DNA from: Candida dubliniensis CD36
Taxonomy: Eukaryota; Ascomycota; Pichiomycetes; Serinales; Debaryomycetaceae
Assembly: GCF_000026945.1 (NCBI RefSeq)
Contig: NC_012862.1
Span: 1 to 64,000 of the forward strand
Length of the DNA stretch: 64,000 nt
Direction: 5' to 3'
Under the pieces are notes generated by a model, which searched no databases, was not told the origin of the DNA, and was given only the letters and a program-made list of their open reading frames with translations. Position numbers and translations under genes: made by a program. Below, one piece after another: positions 18,159 to 28,420 of the stretch; position 1 is the first letter of the stretch, and the number at the start of each line of letters is the position of its first letter.

Positions 18159-18851
18159 ATGTCTGAACGTAAAGCAATCAACAAGTGGTACCCTCCAGAC
18201 TACGACCCATCAAAAGTCCCCAAACGTAAAAAGAATGCTAGCCTGACTATCAAGATACGTATGATGGCACCCTACTCGATGCGGTGTCTCAAGTGCGATG
18301 AGTATATCGGCGCCAGAAGATCGTTCAACGCAAGAAAGGAAATCACCAACGAAAAGTACCTCAACATAAAGATTATCAGGTTTTATATATCCTGTCCGGG
18401 ATGCAACAACACAATAACGTTCAAGACCGATCCCAAGAACGCAGGGTACACCCCTGAAGAAGGTGCAGTGAGAAACTACGAAAAGACCACCAAAAAGGAA
18501 TCAGAAGATGATCTACTTGCCAGATTGGAGAAGGAAGAACAGGAAGATAAAAAGTACCAACTCCTCAAATCCAAACGTAAGAACAACCCATTTTGGAACG
18601 AACAGACCGTGGGGATGGAAAACCTAGAAAAACGTTTACAAGAACAACACAAACAACAATTGCTAAACGAACAGCTCGAGGCCATCCAAACCAAAGCCAG
18701 TATCGATAAAGACAAACTAGAGGAAAAAGCAAGAGAGAAACTACAGGTTAAAATCAACAGGCCAACAACTAAACACCGACTTCCTATTCCTACAACCATC
18801 AAACTACCTAAAAAACCAAAACTTGTAAACTACTCAAGCGACTCCGACTAA
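18159..18851 (+). CDS. YJU2: Pre-mRNA splicing factor Yju2 (CWC16 family)
   Basis: The 230-residue product begins MSERKAINKWYPPDYDP, the family signature. It carries paired cysteines CLKC (about 46-49) and CPGC (about 83-86) of the CWC16 zinc-binding core, then a Lys/Glu-rich helical tail. Yju2 joins the spliceosome through the Prp19 complex and promotes the first step of splicing. An upstream in-frame ATG at 18078 would add a poly-Lys leader and is not conserved. Its TAA shares four bases with the SEC6 stop codon on the other strand, so the two genes overlap tail to tail. Confidence 0.95.
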   Translation: MSERKAINKWYPPDYDPSKVPKRKKNASLTIKIRMMAPYSMRCLKCDEYIGARRSFNARKEITNEKYLNIKIIRFYISCPGCNNTITFKTDPKNAGYTPEEGAVRNYEKTTKKESEDDLLARLEKEEQEDKKYQLLKSKRKNNPFWNEQTVGMENLEKRLQEQHKQQLLNEQLEAIQTKASIDKDKLEEKAREKLQVKINRPTTKHRLPIPTTIKLPKKPKLVNYSSDSD

Positions 18852-21307
18852 TCCTGAAACTCAAAGTCATTCAATGTGAATATCGGCACGTCTGGCGGTT
18901 GCACCTCCTGGTGGTACTGATCCTTAATTTCCTGCAACTGCGGCACCAACTGCTTCACCTGTGACTTGTCCATATCCTTGCGGCACAAACACACCCCTCG
19001 AATATACTCCACCGAACAATCATAAAATTTGGGAAGTACCTCATGCTGCCACACATCTTTTACATTTTCAACCTCACACTCCCCCAACACCAGCAACAAC
19101 TCAATGGCATTGAGCGACGCAAAAAAGTACTCCCCATCCTTCCTCGTAAATAACGGGTCAAGTCCACTAAAGAAAACCTCAATATCCCTGGTAATCCCCT
19201 CACTAAATGACTTGTACTTCTTTGTCGCCTTCGGATCAATCTTCTTGCCGTCACCGTGCAATACATTCTCATAACCAATCCTAATATACGTCGGAATAAA
19301 ATTGTCCAAAAAAATAACAAACAACAACTGGTAAACCGGGTACACACAGTACTGTCTCATCTCTCCCATATACTCACTAATCGTCTCTACCACAAGCTCA
19401 GCAATGGTAGGCTCGCCCGTCTGCGAGTGTCCATCTTCATACCATTTCTTCGTAAACAACTTGCACAACGCCGGCGTAAGGTCGTTCATAATAATGTCAG
19501 TAATGGCACTCAAAACTTCCGATATCAACGCATTCGAACTCTCAGATGCAACATCAAACGCCTTCCCAATCCGTGCATGGTAATTCGTATGCACCTTCTC
19601 TTTATACCCGGGGGCAAACTTATCGTTCATTATATCATCACTAATATCCAACGAGTTTGCCAACGCCGCCAAGTACTCAATCAACCCTTCTCTCGAAAGC
19701 TTGCTCTGCTCTTCTGGCGACAAGTTATCAAGATCCACCACCGGCGGTTTCTTTCTAAACAATCGCTTGGCCTTGCTCTCCTTAATCAAGTACTTTTCAT
19801 TGTTAAACACCGACATGTACCGGTCCATCTCATCTTCGACCACCTCCCGAAAATTGGCAATACGCTTGACATAGCACTCACTCCAACTCTCAATAACCTC
19901 AACCAATATCCGTGAATACTTTGACTCTGCAGCAACATCCGCCTGCTCCTTAAGCATCGTCAACGCAATCTTAAAATCCGGCATAACATACACATTAAGC
20001 TCAATTGTGAGTTGCACCTCATTCTTATTTGCATCTAAATCCTCAATGGTCAGCTCGATAGGGTAGATATCTGGCGCATTCGGCCTCTCTGTAAAAGTTT
20101 TCGTCTCTTGCCTAATCAAATTATCATTCCACTCCCTCATTTTCGTGGTGATATTCTTCAAGTAATCGTCCAACACATTCCCTTTAAGCTCTTCTCCAAT
20201 AATCGACTTCTGCTTAACCCCAAACTCAGAAACAAAACTCCCATACCTCGAATCATACAGCAAGATCTTGAGCAAGTCTTCAGCCGGTGGGTCAGCACTA
20301 ATAAGGTCCATCGTAAAATCATGCAACCGATTATAATACACATCCTGAATAAACCCACTCACGCCCCAATTGCCAGGAAACAACTTATCCAACGTGGTAT
20401 ACACAAACCGCATCTCATCCTCTAACCAGTACAACCCATCATACACAAGGATCTTGTCATTCCCATAATACTCAACACACGAATCAAATATCTCATGAAG
20501 GTGCGCCCGCAACTTGTCAAAGAAAAACTTCTTATAGTTTCTGCACCTCCCACGAAACGTCTTGTAGTTTACCGTCTTTGGATCACTCTCAACCATATCC
20601 AAACTCTTCATCAACGACACCTTTAAATCCTCATTTTCCTCCCACGTAACCGCAGCAATAATCTTGAAAAAACACTCAAAATTCCCTTCCTTAGTAACCT
20701 CCGTCAAACTCTGCACCCCTTCATTAAGCAACTCGTCAAACAACTTGATCGTCTTCTTAATTGGAGAAACAACCTTATACACAATCGACTGCAAATCATC
20801 CGACAAACTCGTCGAGTACACCTCCAAATAATCCACAAAGTTCCTGGCCTGAGTATACGCATGGTGGATTCGAACAAAATTCGGTAAGGGATACGTTAAA
20901 TCATTCTGCAACTCTTCCAACTCCCCTTGAATCATCTCATTCAACTTATTAAGAAAACTCTTGAACCCAGAAATATCCTCATACAAACTCCCCACTTGGT
21001 GTAAAAACTGATTCACCATCGTCATCTTCTTGATCGTGTCATACTCCCTAACTTCTCCAATCGTACGATCATGTACTTGCTGAACCTCCCCAATTCCCCC
21101 TTTAATCGAATCAAGTCTCTCCATAGTGTTGTTCAAGTTCGCTAAATTCTTCATAATCGAATCGATCTGCACCTGTGTCGTCGACGACAACTTCACATCA
21201 ACTGACGACTTTTCCTTAAGAAACTGCTGCCGAATACTGCCTATCTTGGCCAAATCATCTTCCAATTTAATCAACTCACTGATTTTTGACAATGTAGAGT
21301 CGCTCAT
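18848..21307 (-). CDS. SEC6: Exocyst complex subunit Sec6
   Basis: 819 residues, close to the 805 of S. cerevisiae Sec6. It has the helical rod composition of exocyst subunits: an N-terminal coiled-coil region (about 1-130) and a long array of helical bundles up to the end. Sec6 tethers secretory vesicles to the plasma membrane at sites of growth and contacts the SNARE machinery. The start at 21307 begins MSDSTLSKISELI. The gene overlaps YJU2 by 4 bp at its stop and lies 74 bp downstream of PBP1, which is transcribed in the same direction. Confidence 0.93.
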   Translation of the reverse strand: MSDSTLSKISELIKLEDDLAKIGSIRQQFLKEKSSVDVKLSSTTQVQIDSIMKNLANLNNTMERLDSIKGGIGEVQQVHDRTIGEVREYDTIKKMTMVNQFLHQVGSLYEDISGFKSFLNKLNEMIQGELEELQNDLTYPLPNFVRIHHAYTQARNFVDYLEVYSTSLSDDLQSIVYKVVSPIKKTIKLFDELLNEGVQSLTEVTKEGNFECFFKIIAAVTWEENEDLKVSLMKSLDMVESDPKTVNYKTFRGRCRNYKKFFFDKLRAHLHEIFDSCVEYYGNDKILVYDGLYWLEDEMRFVYTTLDKLFPGNWGVSGFIQDVYYNRLHDFTMDLISADPPAEDLLKILLYDSRYGSFVSEFGVKQKSIIGEELKGNVLDDYLKNITTKMREWNDNLIRQETKTFTERPNAPDIYPIELTIEDLDANKNEVQLTIELNVYVMPDFKIALTMLKEQADVAAESKYSRILVEVIESWSECYVKRIANFREVVEDEMDRYMSVFNNEKYLIKESKAKRLFRKKPPVVDLDNLSPEEQSKLSREGLIEYLAALANSLDISDDIMNDKFAPGYKEKVHTNYHARIGKAFDVASESSNALISEVLSAITDIIMNDLTPALCKLFTKKWYEDGHSQTGEPTIAELVVETISEYMGEMRQYCVYPVYQLLFVIFLDNFIPTYIRIGYENVLHGDGKKIDPKATKKYKSFSEGITRDIEVFFSGLDPLFTRKDGEYFFASLNAIELLLVLGECEVENVKDVWQHEVLPKFYDCSVEYIRGVCLCRKDMDKSQVKQLVPQLQEIKDQYHQEVQPPDVPIFTLNDFEFQD

Positions 21308-21381
21308 GATTACTTGTAGAGTAAACTGTGTTGTCTTTTTTTTTTCGGTCGTGTATTTTTTTTTTTTTCTCTCCTATATAC

Positions 21382-21563
21382 TCAATGTTGACCACCTTTT
21401 TTCGAATACCTTCTCCCTTGATACTGGTACGGATTCCCCATCATCATATTTGGGTTACCAAACTGTGCGGGCGGTGGCACAAACCCTTGTGGAGGGTAAA
21501 ACGTAGGATCACCATAAAATACCGGCATCTGTGGCACAAACTGTTGCTGGTACATCATTGCAT

Positions 21564-21594
<31 letters not shown>

Positions 21595-23145
21595 CTGCTG
21601 TTGTTGTTGCTGTTGCATCTGTACCACCATAGCTGCAGCTGCAGCTGCTTGTTGTTGCTGGGGCGACATCGCAAACTTGTTAACATACGGTATAGGACCC
21701 GGCGCCACCATCGGACTAGGAACAAACTGTGACGGTGCAACTGCCCGTGCACTAAACAACTTGTCGTGACTAACATCAACTGTAGACGTCCATGTAGGCG
21801 GGGTCTGGAACGACTTTTCGTATACTACCGGGCCGTCCTTGTGTTTTCTCCGGGTGGTAACAAACATATTAAACCCAAACTTAAACTCGCCCACTTTCTT
21901 GATCTGGCCCTCCTTGGTTGGCACTCTACCTATCCCACCAAAGAAATCTGCAGCAGAAATTTGATAGTGTTTCTTGACATTCCCATTCGAATATGGTCGG
22001 GGGGATTTCTTAAAACTTGGTGGCGAAGTAATTGTTGCGTGTTTCGACGATGGCGTAAACACCGCAGCTTTTGGATTCAACTTATACGTCTTTGGCTCTT
22101 TCTTTATTTGCTGCTGCTGCTGTTGCTGCTGCTGCTTCTTCAATATCTCATCCTGTTTCATCTTATCCTTTGCCAAAATCGGTAACAAATCCTGAGGCAT
22201 TTTATGTGGAATCTTAAAGTTGGCACTAAACTCACGCAACGAATTGATCTCACTCTGTGCATTTAACCTAAACGATTCATTTGGTACTGGCGGCTTGGGT
22301 GGAATAGAGTCGGGCTTCTTCTGTTTCAAACTAGAAACAATGGCCGGGTCATGGTGCTGGTGTGTGGTGGCACCTTGTTGTGCTGGTTTCGAAATACTGG
22401 CATTCCGTAATGCCGCCATCAACTCGTCGCCTCTTCTATCAACCCCAGAATACTTGTCCTCCTCGTCTACCCCACTATCATCCACTATCACCCCTCTTTC
22501 CTCCAAAATGTGTCTATCAGTGGTCGCCTGCTGTTCAATCTCTTTAGCAATTCTCTCGGCCTTGGCAACACGGTCTTGATAATCCGGGGCCGAAGTATCG
22601 ATCCTCGTGGTATACAAATGCTCATCATACGTAGACTCAACACCAAACTTTTCCTGGTTAACCTTAAACTGGTCCCATTCACTCCCATCATCCTCCAACG
22701 TCATCTCAATCTCGTCTTCTGGAACCCACCTCTCAAGTTCACGCTCCTTGATCTGCGTCTTGCCGGAAATATCGGCATCAGTCTTAAACTCGGGCGGGGC
22801 CTTAATCTCCTCACCCACATCCACATCAACTTCCAAATCAATCAAATCCTTGGCTTGGATAATCAAATTCTCGGGTAATTTATCAAGGTTATTCTTTTCA
22901 TTAAGCAAACTCGCCCCTACAAGCTGAGGCTTTAACAAAACTACCGACAAGGGCGACCCTTGTGAAAGATCCGACCCAACTAATAACCCTTGATAACGCG
23001 AGCCATCAGTGATTGTGGCAATACACTTTTTCCCCATGGCTTTGCTCATCAAATACACTAACCTCTTATCGTCATTGGCAAAACGCGAGTTGGAACGACG
23101 GTGTCCGTTCTTAACGTTGCTGGCACGATTCGACTGGCCTTTCAT
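21382..23145 (-). CDS. PBP1: Ataxin-2 homologue, Pab1-binding protein
   Basis: 587 residues. An Lsm/ataxin-2 N-terminal domain spans about 28-105 (LVYLMSKAMGKKCIATITDG...YQGLLVG) and the LsmAD domain about 157-219. The rest is disordered, with a Gln run near 355, a Gln/Ala run near 490-500 and a run of about 17 Gln near 510-530, encoded mainly by CAA with CAG. Pbp1 binds poly(A)-binding protein and acts in mRNA stability, stress granules and TORC1 restraint. The Gln tracts make simple repeats likely to vary in length between strains. It is shorter than the 722-residue S. cerevisiae protein. Confidence 0.95.
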
Positions 23146-23258
23146 ACTGTTGTGGTTGTTTTGAAAACTGGTGTTGATAGAAGAAATTTTTTTGTTGAGG
23201 TTTCTTTTTTTTTTTTTTTTTTTTTTCTTGTCTTTTTATCGTGTGTTGGTTTCACACA

Positions 23259-24716
23259 CTAACAACATATATTATTCAACCCCATGCCTATATCCACACT
23301 ATCTACAACTTCCCAGTAGAGTAAAATAAACTCTTTTATAAACTCCAAGTCCGCACTCGAATACGGATCAAGCTCCATCTCTACAACATCTTGGTACGTC
23401 AACTCTAAACTGATCCGTTCCGTCAATGGCTGTTCGTCAGTACACGCCTGGTCGTCCAACACCTCCAACACCACCTCATTAATAATATAAAACCATTTCT
23501 TTGTCAATTTATGGAAATACCCTACAATGTTTACCAAATCAACCAAATCAACCTTATCCTGAACATGCGGTGGTGGTTGGGGACTGCCCTCCAATTGCTG
23601 ACCAGCAGTGGCAAACCACGAAAATGCCGACCAAATAGATTCCGTCCATGAAACCGGCTCAGTAGCTTCAGTTTTCCACCATTCAGGCATGTCTTGGGCT
23701 ACACATTCCCCATCAAACGTTTTCCACGTGTCAGTTCTTATAGACGACAAATCGTCGGCGGAAATATCAGTATCGTTCGTAACCCCATCACTTCTGGGCA
23801 ACTCCAGGTATATCAACACAAACTTGTCGTAGTCCTTATTTGTAGCTTTAATTGGCCGTTGCTCATAGTCAAACACTCGTGCCCATTCATCAATAACAAC
23901 CCCAATATCGTAAACCGGACTCTCTTTCAAAATATCATCGTTTGTACTGCCAATGTACCCCTTGAGCTTTATCAACTCCCCTGCCATATCTGTCAATCCA
24001 ATTTGGTATACCGGCTGTGAGTATGTTGGCACTGATGTTTGCGAAATAAAATCAATCTCCTGTGGCACAACCGACAACAACGATATCAAATAGCAAAACG
24101 AAGAAATGTTATACAAATTATCAACACCGTTCGGCAAAATATCTTGATCGTCATGGCTCCTACTGCGCTGGTTAAATAATAATATCCTCTTCCTTAACAA
24201 ACTCTGTTTATACAACACAAATACCAACGGACCCAATGTTCGAAACATCTCCGGCAAATTCGTAAGCAAATGGTTATTAATGTTAGGTGTAACCTTTGGG
24301 ATATCCTGTAGTTTAGCAAAATCAGTATACTCCCGCAGATGAACAAACTTGACTAACTTCTGGTGCACTTCCTCCACATACTCCCACCCATTCCTGATAA
24401 ACTCGTTGGGTTTCCAAACACTGCTCCCAGGATCACACAAAATACCTAACGCAAACATCTTGACATTGCTTCTATCAGTACTATCATTTCCAATCACATA
24501 CTGATAGTACCTACTCATCCCATAGTACACCCTCCCCTCATGCCAATGACTTAGCAAAACCGTCGACTCCCCATACTCGTGTATTCCCGAAGGCAACACC
24601 TTATACTCCAACCCATCAAACTCAAACCCAGGGACTTCTGCTTTCGACCATACTAGTTTATACCCCGATCGAATATCAAATTCTGCTAGAAATACGGCAA
24701 TTATATTCGTACACAT
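23259..24716 (-). CDS. ANR2: DENND11/LCHN-family protein (Anr2-like)
   Basis: 485 residues with the family's opening pattern: IIAVFLAEFDIRSGYKLVWSK, then FDGLEYKVLPSGIHE, then VLLSHWHEGRVYYGMSRY. These match the LCHN/DUF2347 family, distant DENN-like proteins that include yeast Anr2/Ykl047w. The S. cerevisiae protein is poorly studied and linked to lipid particles; a role as a regulator of a small GTPase is inferred from DENN relatives. The C-terminus has an acidic stretch. The gene lies between PBP1 and VTC1, all on the minus strand. The family is fairly sure, the symbol less so. Confidence 0.75.
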   Translation of the reverse strand: MCTNIIAVFLAEFDIRSGYKLVWSKAEVPGFEFDGLEYKVLPSGIHEYGESTVLLSHWHEGRVYYGMSRYYQYVIGNDSTDRSNVKMFALGILCDPGSSVWKPNEFIRNGWEYVEEVHQKLVKFVHLREYTDFAKLQDIPKVTPNINNHLLTNLPEMFRTLGPLVFVLYKQSLLRKRILLFNQRSRSHDDQDILPNGVDNLYNISSFCYLISLLSVVPQEIDFISQTSVPTYSQPVYQIGLTDMAGELIKLKGYIGSTNDDILKESPVYDIGVVIDEWARVFDYEQRPIKATNKDYDKFVLIYLELPRSDGVTNDTDISADDLSSIRTDTWKTFDGECVAQDMPEWWKTEATEPVSWTESIWSAFSWFATAGQQLEGSPQPPPHVQDKVDLVDLVNIVGYFHKLTKKWFYIINEVVLEVLDDQACTDEQPLTERISLELTYQDVVEMELDPYSSADLEFIKEFILLYWEVVDSVDIGMGLNNICC

Positions 24717-24770
24717 CCTATGTGGAGAGAAAAGAAAAGTTACAAATTATTTTTTTTTTTTTTTTTTGGC

Positions 24771-25118
24771 TTACGCTCTGATTCTCAATATAAAGTTGAC
24801 AACAACAGCTACCAATAAGAAAATACACAACATTGTTGGACCAAATCTATCATCGTATGGCCCTGACCCTCTCAATCTAATAGCCTTGGCTCTCCAGTGG
24901 TATGTAACCAACGCATAAACCATTGTCAACATCGCAATAAACGTAAACAACCCAGCAGAAATTCTTCCCACATAATCACCAAAATTCAATAACCCAACAC
25001 CCAAAGACCCTAAAATAACCGTGAAATTCAACCACGAAAGGAATGTTCTCTCATTGGCAAAAAAAACCTTTGGCTCAACTCTAGCTGGTAATGCAATTCT
25101 CTTATTAGTAGACGACAT
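24771..25118 (-). CDS. VTC1: Vacuolar transporter chaperone subunit Vtc1
   Basis: 115 residues. After [32 protein letters not shown] come three hydrophobic membrane segments (about 34-52, 60-78 and 95-113), exactly the DUF202 layout of Vtc1. Vtc1 is the small membrane subunit of the polyphosphate polymerase complex that makes polyphosphate and moves it into the vacuole. The ATG at 25118 was chosen over 25253 because the extra N-terminus is encoded by poly-T-rich 5' leader and is not conserved. Confidence 0.97.
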   Translation of the reverse strand: MSSTNKRIALPARVEPKVFFANERTFLSWLNFTVILGSLGVGLLNFGDYVGRISAGLFTFIAMLTMVYALVTYHWRAKAIRLRGSGPYDDRFGPTMLCIFLLVAVVVNFILRIRA

Positions 25119-25274
25119 GAAGACTGATGAAAAAAAAAAAAAAAAAAGAGGTGTCGAACTATCACTTTTTTTAAGAGATGGACAAATTTTATAGATGTTA
25201 CATTTTTGTGTGCTCGCCGCATTTATTATTATAATTACTACCCACACGCACACGTGGGATACTTATCGTGTGAC

Positions 25275-27071
25275 CTACTCCAATCTCGGCTCTAAAATCA
25301 AATTACCCATCGGCGCGACCGAGAAACCTCTTCCCATTGCATACACCGTATTACCTCTAACCAAAGTCTCCAATACCCTCCCTTGAAACTCCATACCATC
25401 ATACGCCGTCAACTTGTTTTTGAAAAACGTTTCCTTATTTTCCACCGTATATTTCGTGTCAGTATCGAAAATTAACAAATCTGCATGGTACCCGACCCTG
25501 ATCGTACCCTTACAATGACTCAACCCTACCTGTTTGGCAGTATTCAATGAACACCATTTGTTGATCTCCGCCAAACTAATTGGGGGATCCAATTTAAGCC
25601 CTTCAGTGTACAATATCGGCAACCCAAACCCAACCGACGAAATCCCACCCCAGGCCTCAAAGAAATCACCTTTCTCCATCCCCTTCAAATCCGGCGTGCA
25701 CGGAGAATGGTCAGAAACAACAGTGGTAATCACACCATTTCGAAGCGCTTTCCATAACAATCTACGGTTATCGTCAGTTCTAATGGGTGGACAGCACTTA
25801 AAATGGGTAGAACAATTGCCAATCCTTTCAGCACACAACGACAAATAATGGAAACACGTCTCTGCAGACACCGGCAATCCCTTAGCTTTAGCAGCACGCA
25901 ACAATGGCACGGCTTCGTGCGTAGCCAAGTGCACAATATGGAGTGGCACCGTTGGCATTAACGTCGAACAATTGATAATCTCAGCAATAGCGGTGGTCTC
26001 GAAATTATCGGGCCTCGATGCCAAAAACGTAGCATACGCCGTGGGATCGATATTGGCCAACTTCGCATTCTCCTGCTGCGCCAACAACAACGGAGTATTG
26101 CTATCCTCCTCGGTATAGCTGTATGAGCGCAGGTGACGTGTGTTTACCTTCCTGGCATACTTACCAAAAGTAGGCTCTGCCCCTGCCAAAATCGGCGTGT
26201 GTGCCAACGCCTTGGCTTGCTCGTCAGACAATACCGACGGGTTTATCGACCCAGCATGGTTATGTGGTAAGCGACAATTCTCATGTTCGTGGTGGTGGTC
26301 GCCGTGGTCGGTGCTTAGCAACTTGACCACTGGCGTAGGTGCCCTATGAATAAAACTGGCTGACATCCCTAAATTGAAATCCTCAATATCGGCCGTCAAC
26401 GTATCTGCCGAATTGCTAAAGTCCCCCTCCTCATCTTCTTCAGCAATGCTAAACTGGGCTTTTCTTTTGTCCTGGGGCTGCATCTCAGCATGAAACATCA
26501 ACAACGTCTTTTCATCTTTAACTTCTTTCATGGCTGCTACAATATGTGCTGGCGTAATAGCAGGAAACTCATCAACCCCCGACTCAATCAAAAACGCTTT
26601 AAATCCACGTACACCCATTCGGATCAATGGTTTCAAGTCGTATAAATTATCAGGAATGAGCCCGCCCCAAAACCCCACATCAACCCAGGTTTGGCCTTTG
26701 GCAGCATTGATCTTTAAGTTAAAGTTGGCGACAGTGGTGGTAGGTGGAATCGCATTCAACGGCATATCAATCACTGTAGTCACACCACCAGACGCTGCAG
26801 CTTTCGTCCCTGTCTCAAACCCTTCCCATTCAGTCCGGCCCGGCTCGTTCAAGTGAACGTGTGCATCAACTAGCCCGGGCATGATCACTGATGGCGTTAC
26901 ATTTCTATAGTCTATAGGGAAAACATTATAGCTTGTCAAAATTGGATCACTGGGCGGTAACACTCTATCAACAACCTCTAGTATCGTTCCTGATTCAACT
27001 GAAAAAATAATAGTAGCTGGTAAAAGTGTGTCGTTGATTAACACCCTTGTAGACGATAATGCTCGTGACAT
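25275..27071 (-). CDS. DAL1: Allantoinase with long His-rich insertion
   Basis: 598 residues. Allantoinase opens the allantoin ring to allantoate so that purines can be used as nitrogen. Metal-site features are present: DAHVHLNEPGRTEWEGF (about 68-84), the Lys of GFKAFLIESG, the His residues of ETCFHYLSL and IVHLATH, and SDHSPCTPDLKG. S. cerevisiae Dal1 has 460 residues. The extra length is mainly one insertion of about 130 residues after FHAEM, which contains acidic stretches and DHGDHHHEHENC...HNH. Two GATA-type sites (TTATC at 27074, GATAA at 27137) lie in the 126-bp promoter, consistent with nitrogen catabolite control. Confidence 0.93.
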   Translation of the reverse strand: MSRALSSTRVLINDTLLPATIIFSVESGTILEVVDRVLPPSDPILTSYNVFPIDYRNVTPSVIMPGLVDAHVHLNEPGRTEWEGFETGTKAAASGGVTTVIDMPLNAIPPTTTVANFNLKINAAKGQTWVDVGFWGGLIPDNLYDLKPLIRMGVRGFKAFLIESGVDEFPAITPAHIVAAMKEVKDEKTLLMFHAEMQPQDKRKAQFSIAEEDEEGDFSNSADTLTADIEDFNLGMSASFIHRAPTPVVKLLSTDHGDHHHEHENCRLPHNHAGSINPSVLSDEQAKALAHTPILAGAEPTFGKYARKVNTRHLRSYSYTEEDSNTPLLLAQQENAKLANIDPTAYATFLASRPDNFETTAIAEIINCSTLMPTVPLHIVHLATHEAVPLLRAAKAKGLPVSAETCFHYLSLCAERIGNCSTHFKCCPPIRTDDNRRLLWKALRNGVITTVVSDHSPCTPDLKGMEKGDFFEAWGGISSVGFGLPILYTEGLKLDPPISLAEINKWCSLNTAKQVGLSHCKGTIRVGYHADLLIFDTDTKYTVENKETFFKNKLTAYDGMEFQGRVLETLVRGNTVYAMGRGFSVAPMGNLILEPRLE

Positions 27072-27073
27072 GG

Positions 27074-27141
27074 TTATCGATCAGAGAAAGAAAGTGTTCT
27101 ACATTCGACGAAATTTAGAATATATATATGATTTGAGATAA
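27074..27141 (-). promoter_or_regulatory. Putative GATA-factor sites upstream of DAL1
   Basis: TTATC at 27074 and GATAA at 27137 lie between DAL1 and the ETR1 stop. Allantoin genes in yeasts are activated by GATA factors (Gat1/Gln3 type) on poor nitrogen sources. Two five-base sites could occur by chance, so the support is only moderate. Confidence 0.4.
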
Positions 27142-27197
27142 AGTTTTTTTTTTGTGTAACGATTCGGCCAAAACCGAAACCTGGAAATCGGATCCCG

Positions 27198-28346
27198 CTA
27201 ATATGTGATCAACTGCTTACCGGCTTTAGAATTGGCTACCCCATCTTTATACAACTCGTGCAATTCCTTACTACCGTCAAACTTAGTTTCATTCGACTTG
27301 GCATCCTTCAATTGACCCGATTCGTACCATTCAATAATCTGATTCAATGTTTTCAACTTTAATTCCCTATTGTGTTTCAACAACTCAGTCACCCAGAACC
27401 CAGCACTAGTAAAGTTCTTGAAAATGTGTAATGACGTGGGGATAGTTACTGGCTGGAATGACATCCCCCCGTACGTCAACATCAACCCATTATTATTCAA
27501 CTTTCTTGCAATACCAGTAGAGCTTTTCCCACCAACACAATTGAGTGCCAACTTTGCTTCACCACCAGACTCTTTAATCCAGCCTTTAATAGTAGGACCA
27601 AACTCTTTCGAATTGTTCTGCTCTTCAGTAATCACTTGCGTGGCTCCCAATCCCTTCAACTCACCCACAACCTCTTCAAGATTAGGTCTATCTCTAATGA
27701 CCGATATCGAGTTGAAATTCAACAATTTCCCAACCTGCGACGCATACTTACCCACAGCAGAGTTGCCACCATTTTGAATAAACCAATCCTTTCCTGGGGT
27801 CAACTTGACGTAATGGGTCAACATAAGGTAGGCGGTCATGGGGTTGACGGAGATTGTGGCCCCTTGGTTGAGCGATAACCCGTACGGTTTGCCACTGGTT
27901 CTAGATTGGGTTGGGTTAGGCAATTGAATAAAATCCTGCTCCTCCCCTAAAGCATGAGTTCTCCAAGTACCAAAATTGACATTGGCTGGGATAACCCAGT
28001 CGCCAACCTCAAGACCCTTCACATTGTCTCCAACCTTAAGAACTTCAAATAACCCTTCGTTCCCACATGGTGCTGCTGGCTGTGATGTCCCAAACGCAGT
28101 AGTCTTTTCTGGTTTTGATGGGTAAACCCCTTGGATTTGATTAATATCGGATGGGTTTACTGGCGAAGCCAACGTTTTCACCACAACTTGGTTCGGAGTT
28201 AAGTGATCGTCGTCGATCTCAAACTTCTGGGTGAACAACACATCTTTGGGTTCACCGTGTTGGCTATAAAGCACAGCTTGAGCAGTAATCATAGTTCTGA
28301 ATTGGTGAGTAGCTAACAAGCTTGGACGTTTCAATAAAGAGTACAT
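27198..28346 (-). CDS. ETR1: Mitochondrial 2-enoyl thioester reductase
   Basis: 382 residues of the MECR/Etr1 branch of the medium-chain dehydrogenase/reductase family. It reduces trans-2-enoyl-ACP with NADPH, the last step of mitochondrial fatty acid synthesis needed for lipoate and respiration. The first 22 residues are a mitochondrial presequence rich in Arg, Ser and Leu. Tyr75 in INQIQGVYPSKP corresponds to the catalytic Tyr79 of C. tropicalis Etr1p, and the nucleotide-binding stretch includes IQNGGNSAVGKYASQ. Similarity to C. tropicalis Etr1p is strong but clearly not identity. It is the best single pointer to the species group. Confidence 0.97.
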   Translation of the reverse strand: MYSLLKRPSLLATHQFRTMITAQAVLYSQHGEPKDVLFTQKFEIDDDHLTPNQVVVKTLASPVNPSDINQIQGVYPSKPEKTTAFGTSQPAAPCGNEGLFEVLKVGDNVKGLEVGDWVIPANVNFGTWRTHALGEEQDFIQLPNPTQSRTSGKPYGLSLNQGATISVNPMTAYLMLTHYVKLTPGKDWFIQNGGNSAVGKYASQVGKLLNFNSISVIRDRPNLEEVVGELKGLGATQVITEEQNNSKEFGPTIKGWIKESGGEAKLALNCVGGKSSTGIARKLNNNGLMLTYGGMSFQPVTIPTSLHIFKNFTSAGFWVTELLKHNRELKLKTLNQIIEWYESGQLKDAKSNETKFDGSKELHELYKDGVANSKAGKQLITY

Positions 28347-28420
28347 GGTTGAAGAAAAAAAAAGAGTTGTGTGGATCTCAACGAAAAAAAAAAAAAAAAA
28401 AGAAATATGTGTATTAAATT

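Noticed and set aside
19256..19915. 219-residue plus-strand frame inside SEC6
   Set aside because: Antisense shadow of SEC6 with Arg/His-rich composition typical of reverse-complement coding.
21328..21732. Leu-rich frame on the plus strand opposite PBP1
   Set aside because: It is the complement of the CAA/CAG repeat encoding polyQ; PBP1 on the other strand explains the DNA.
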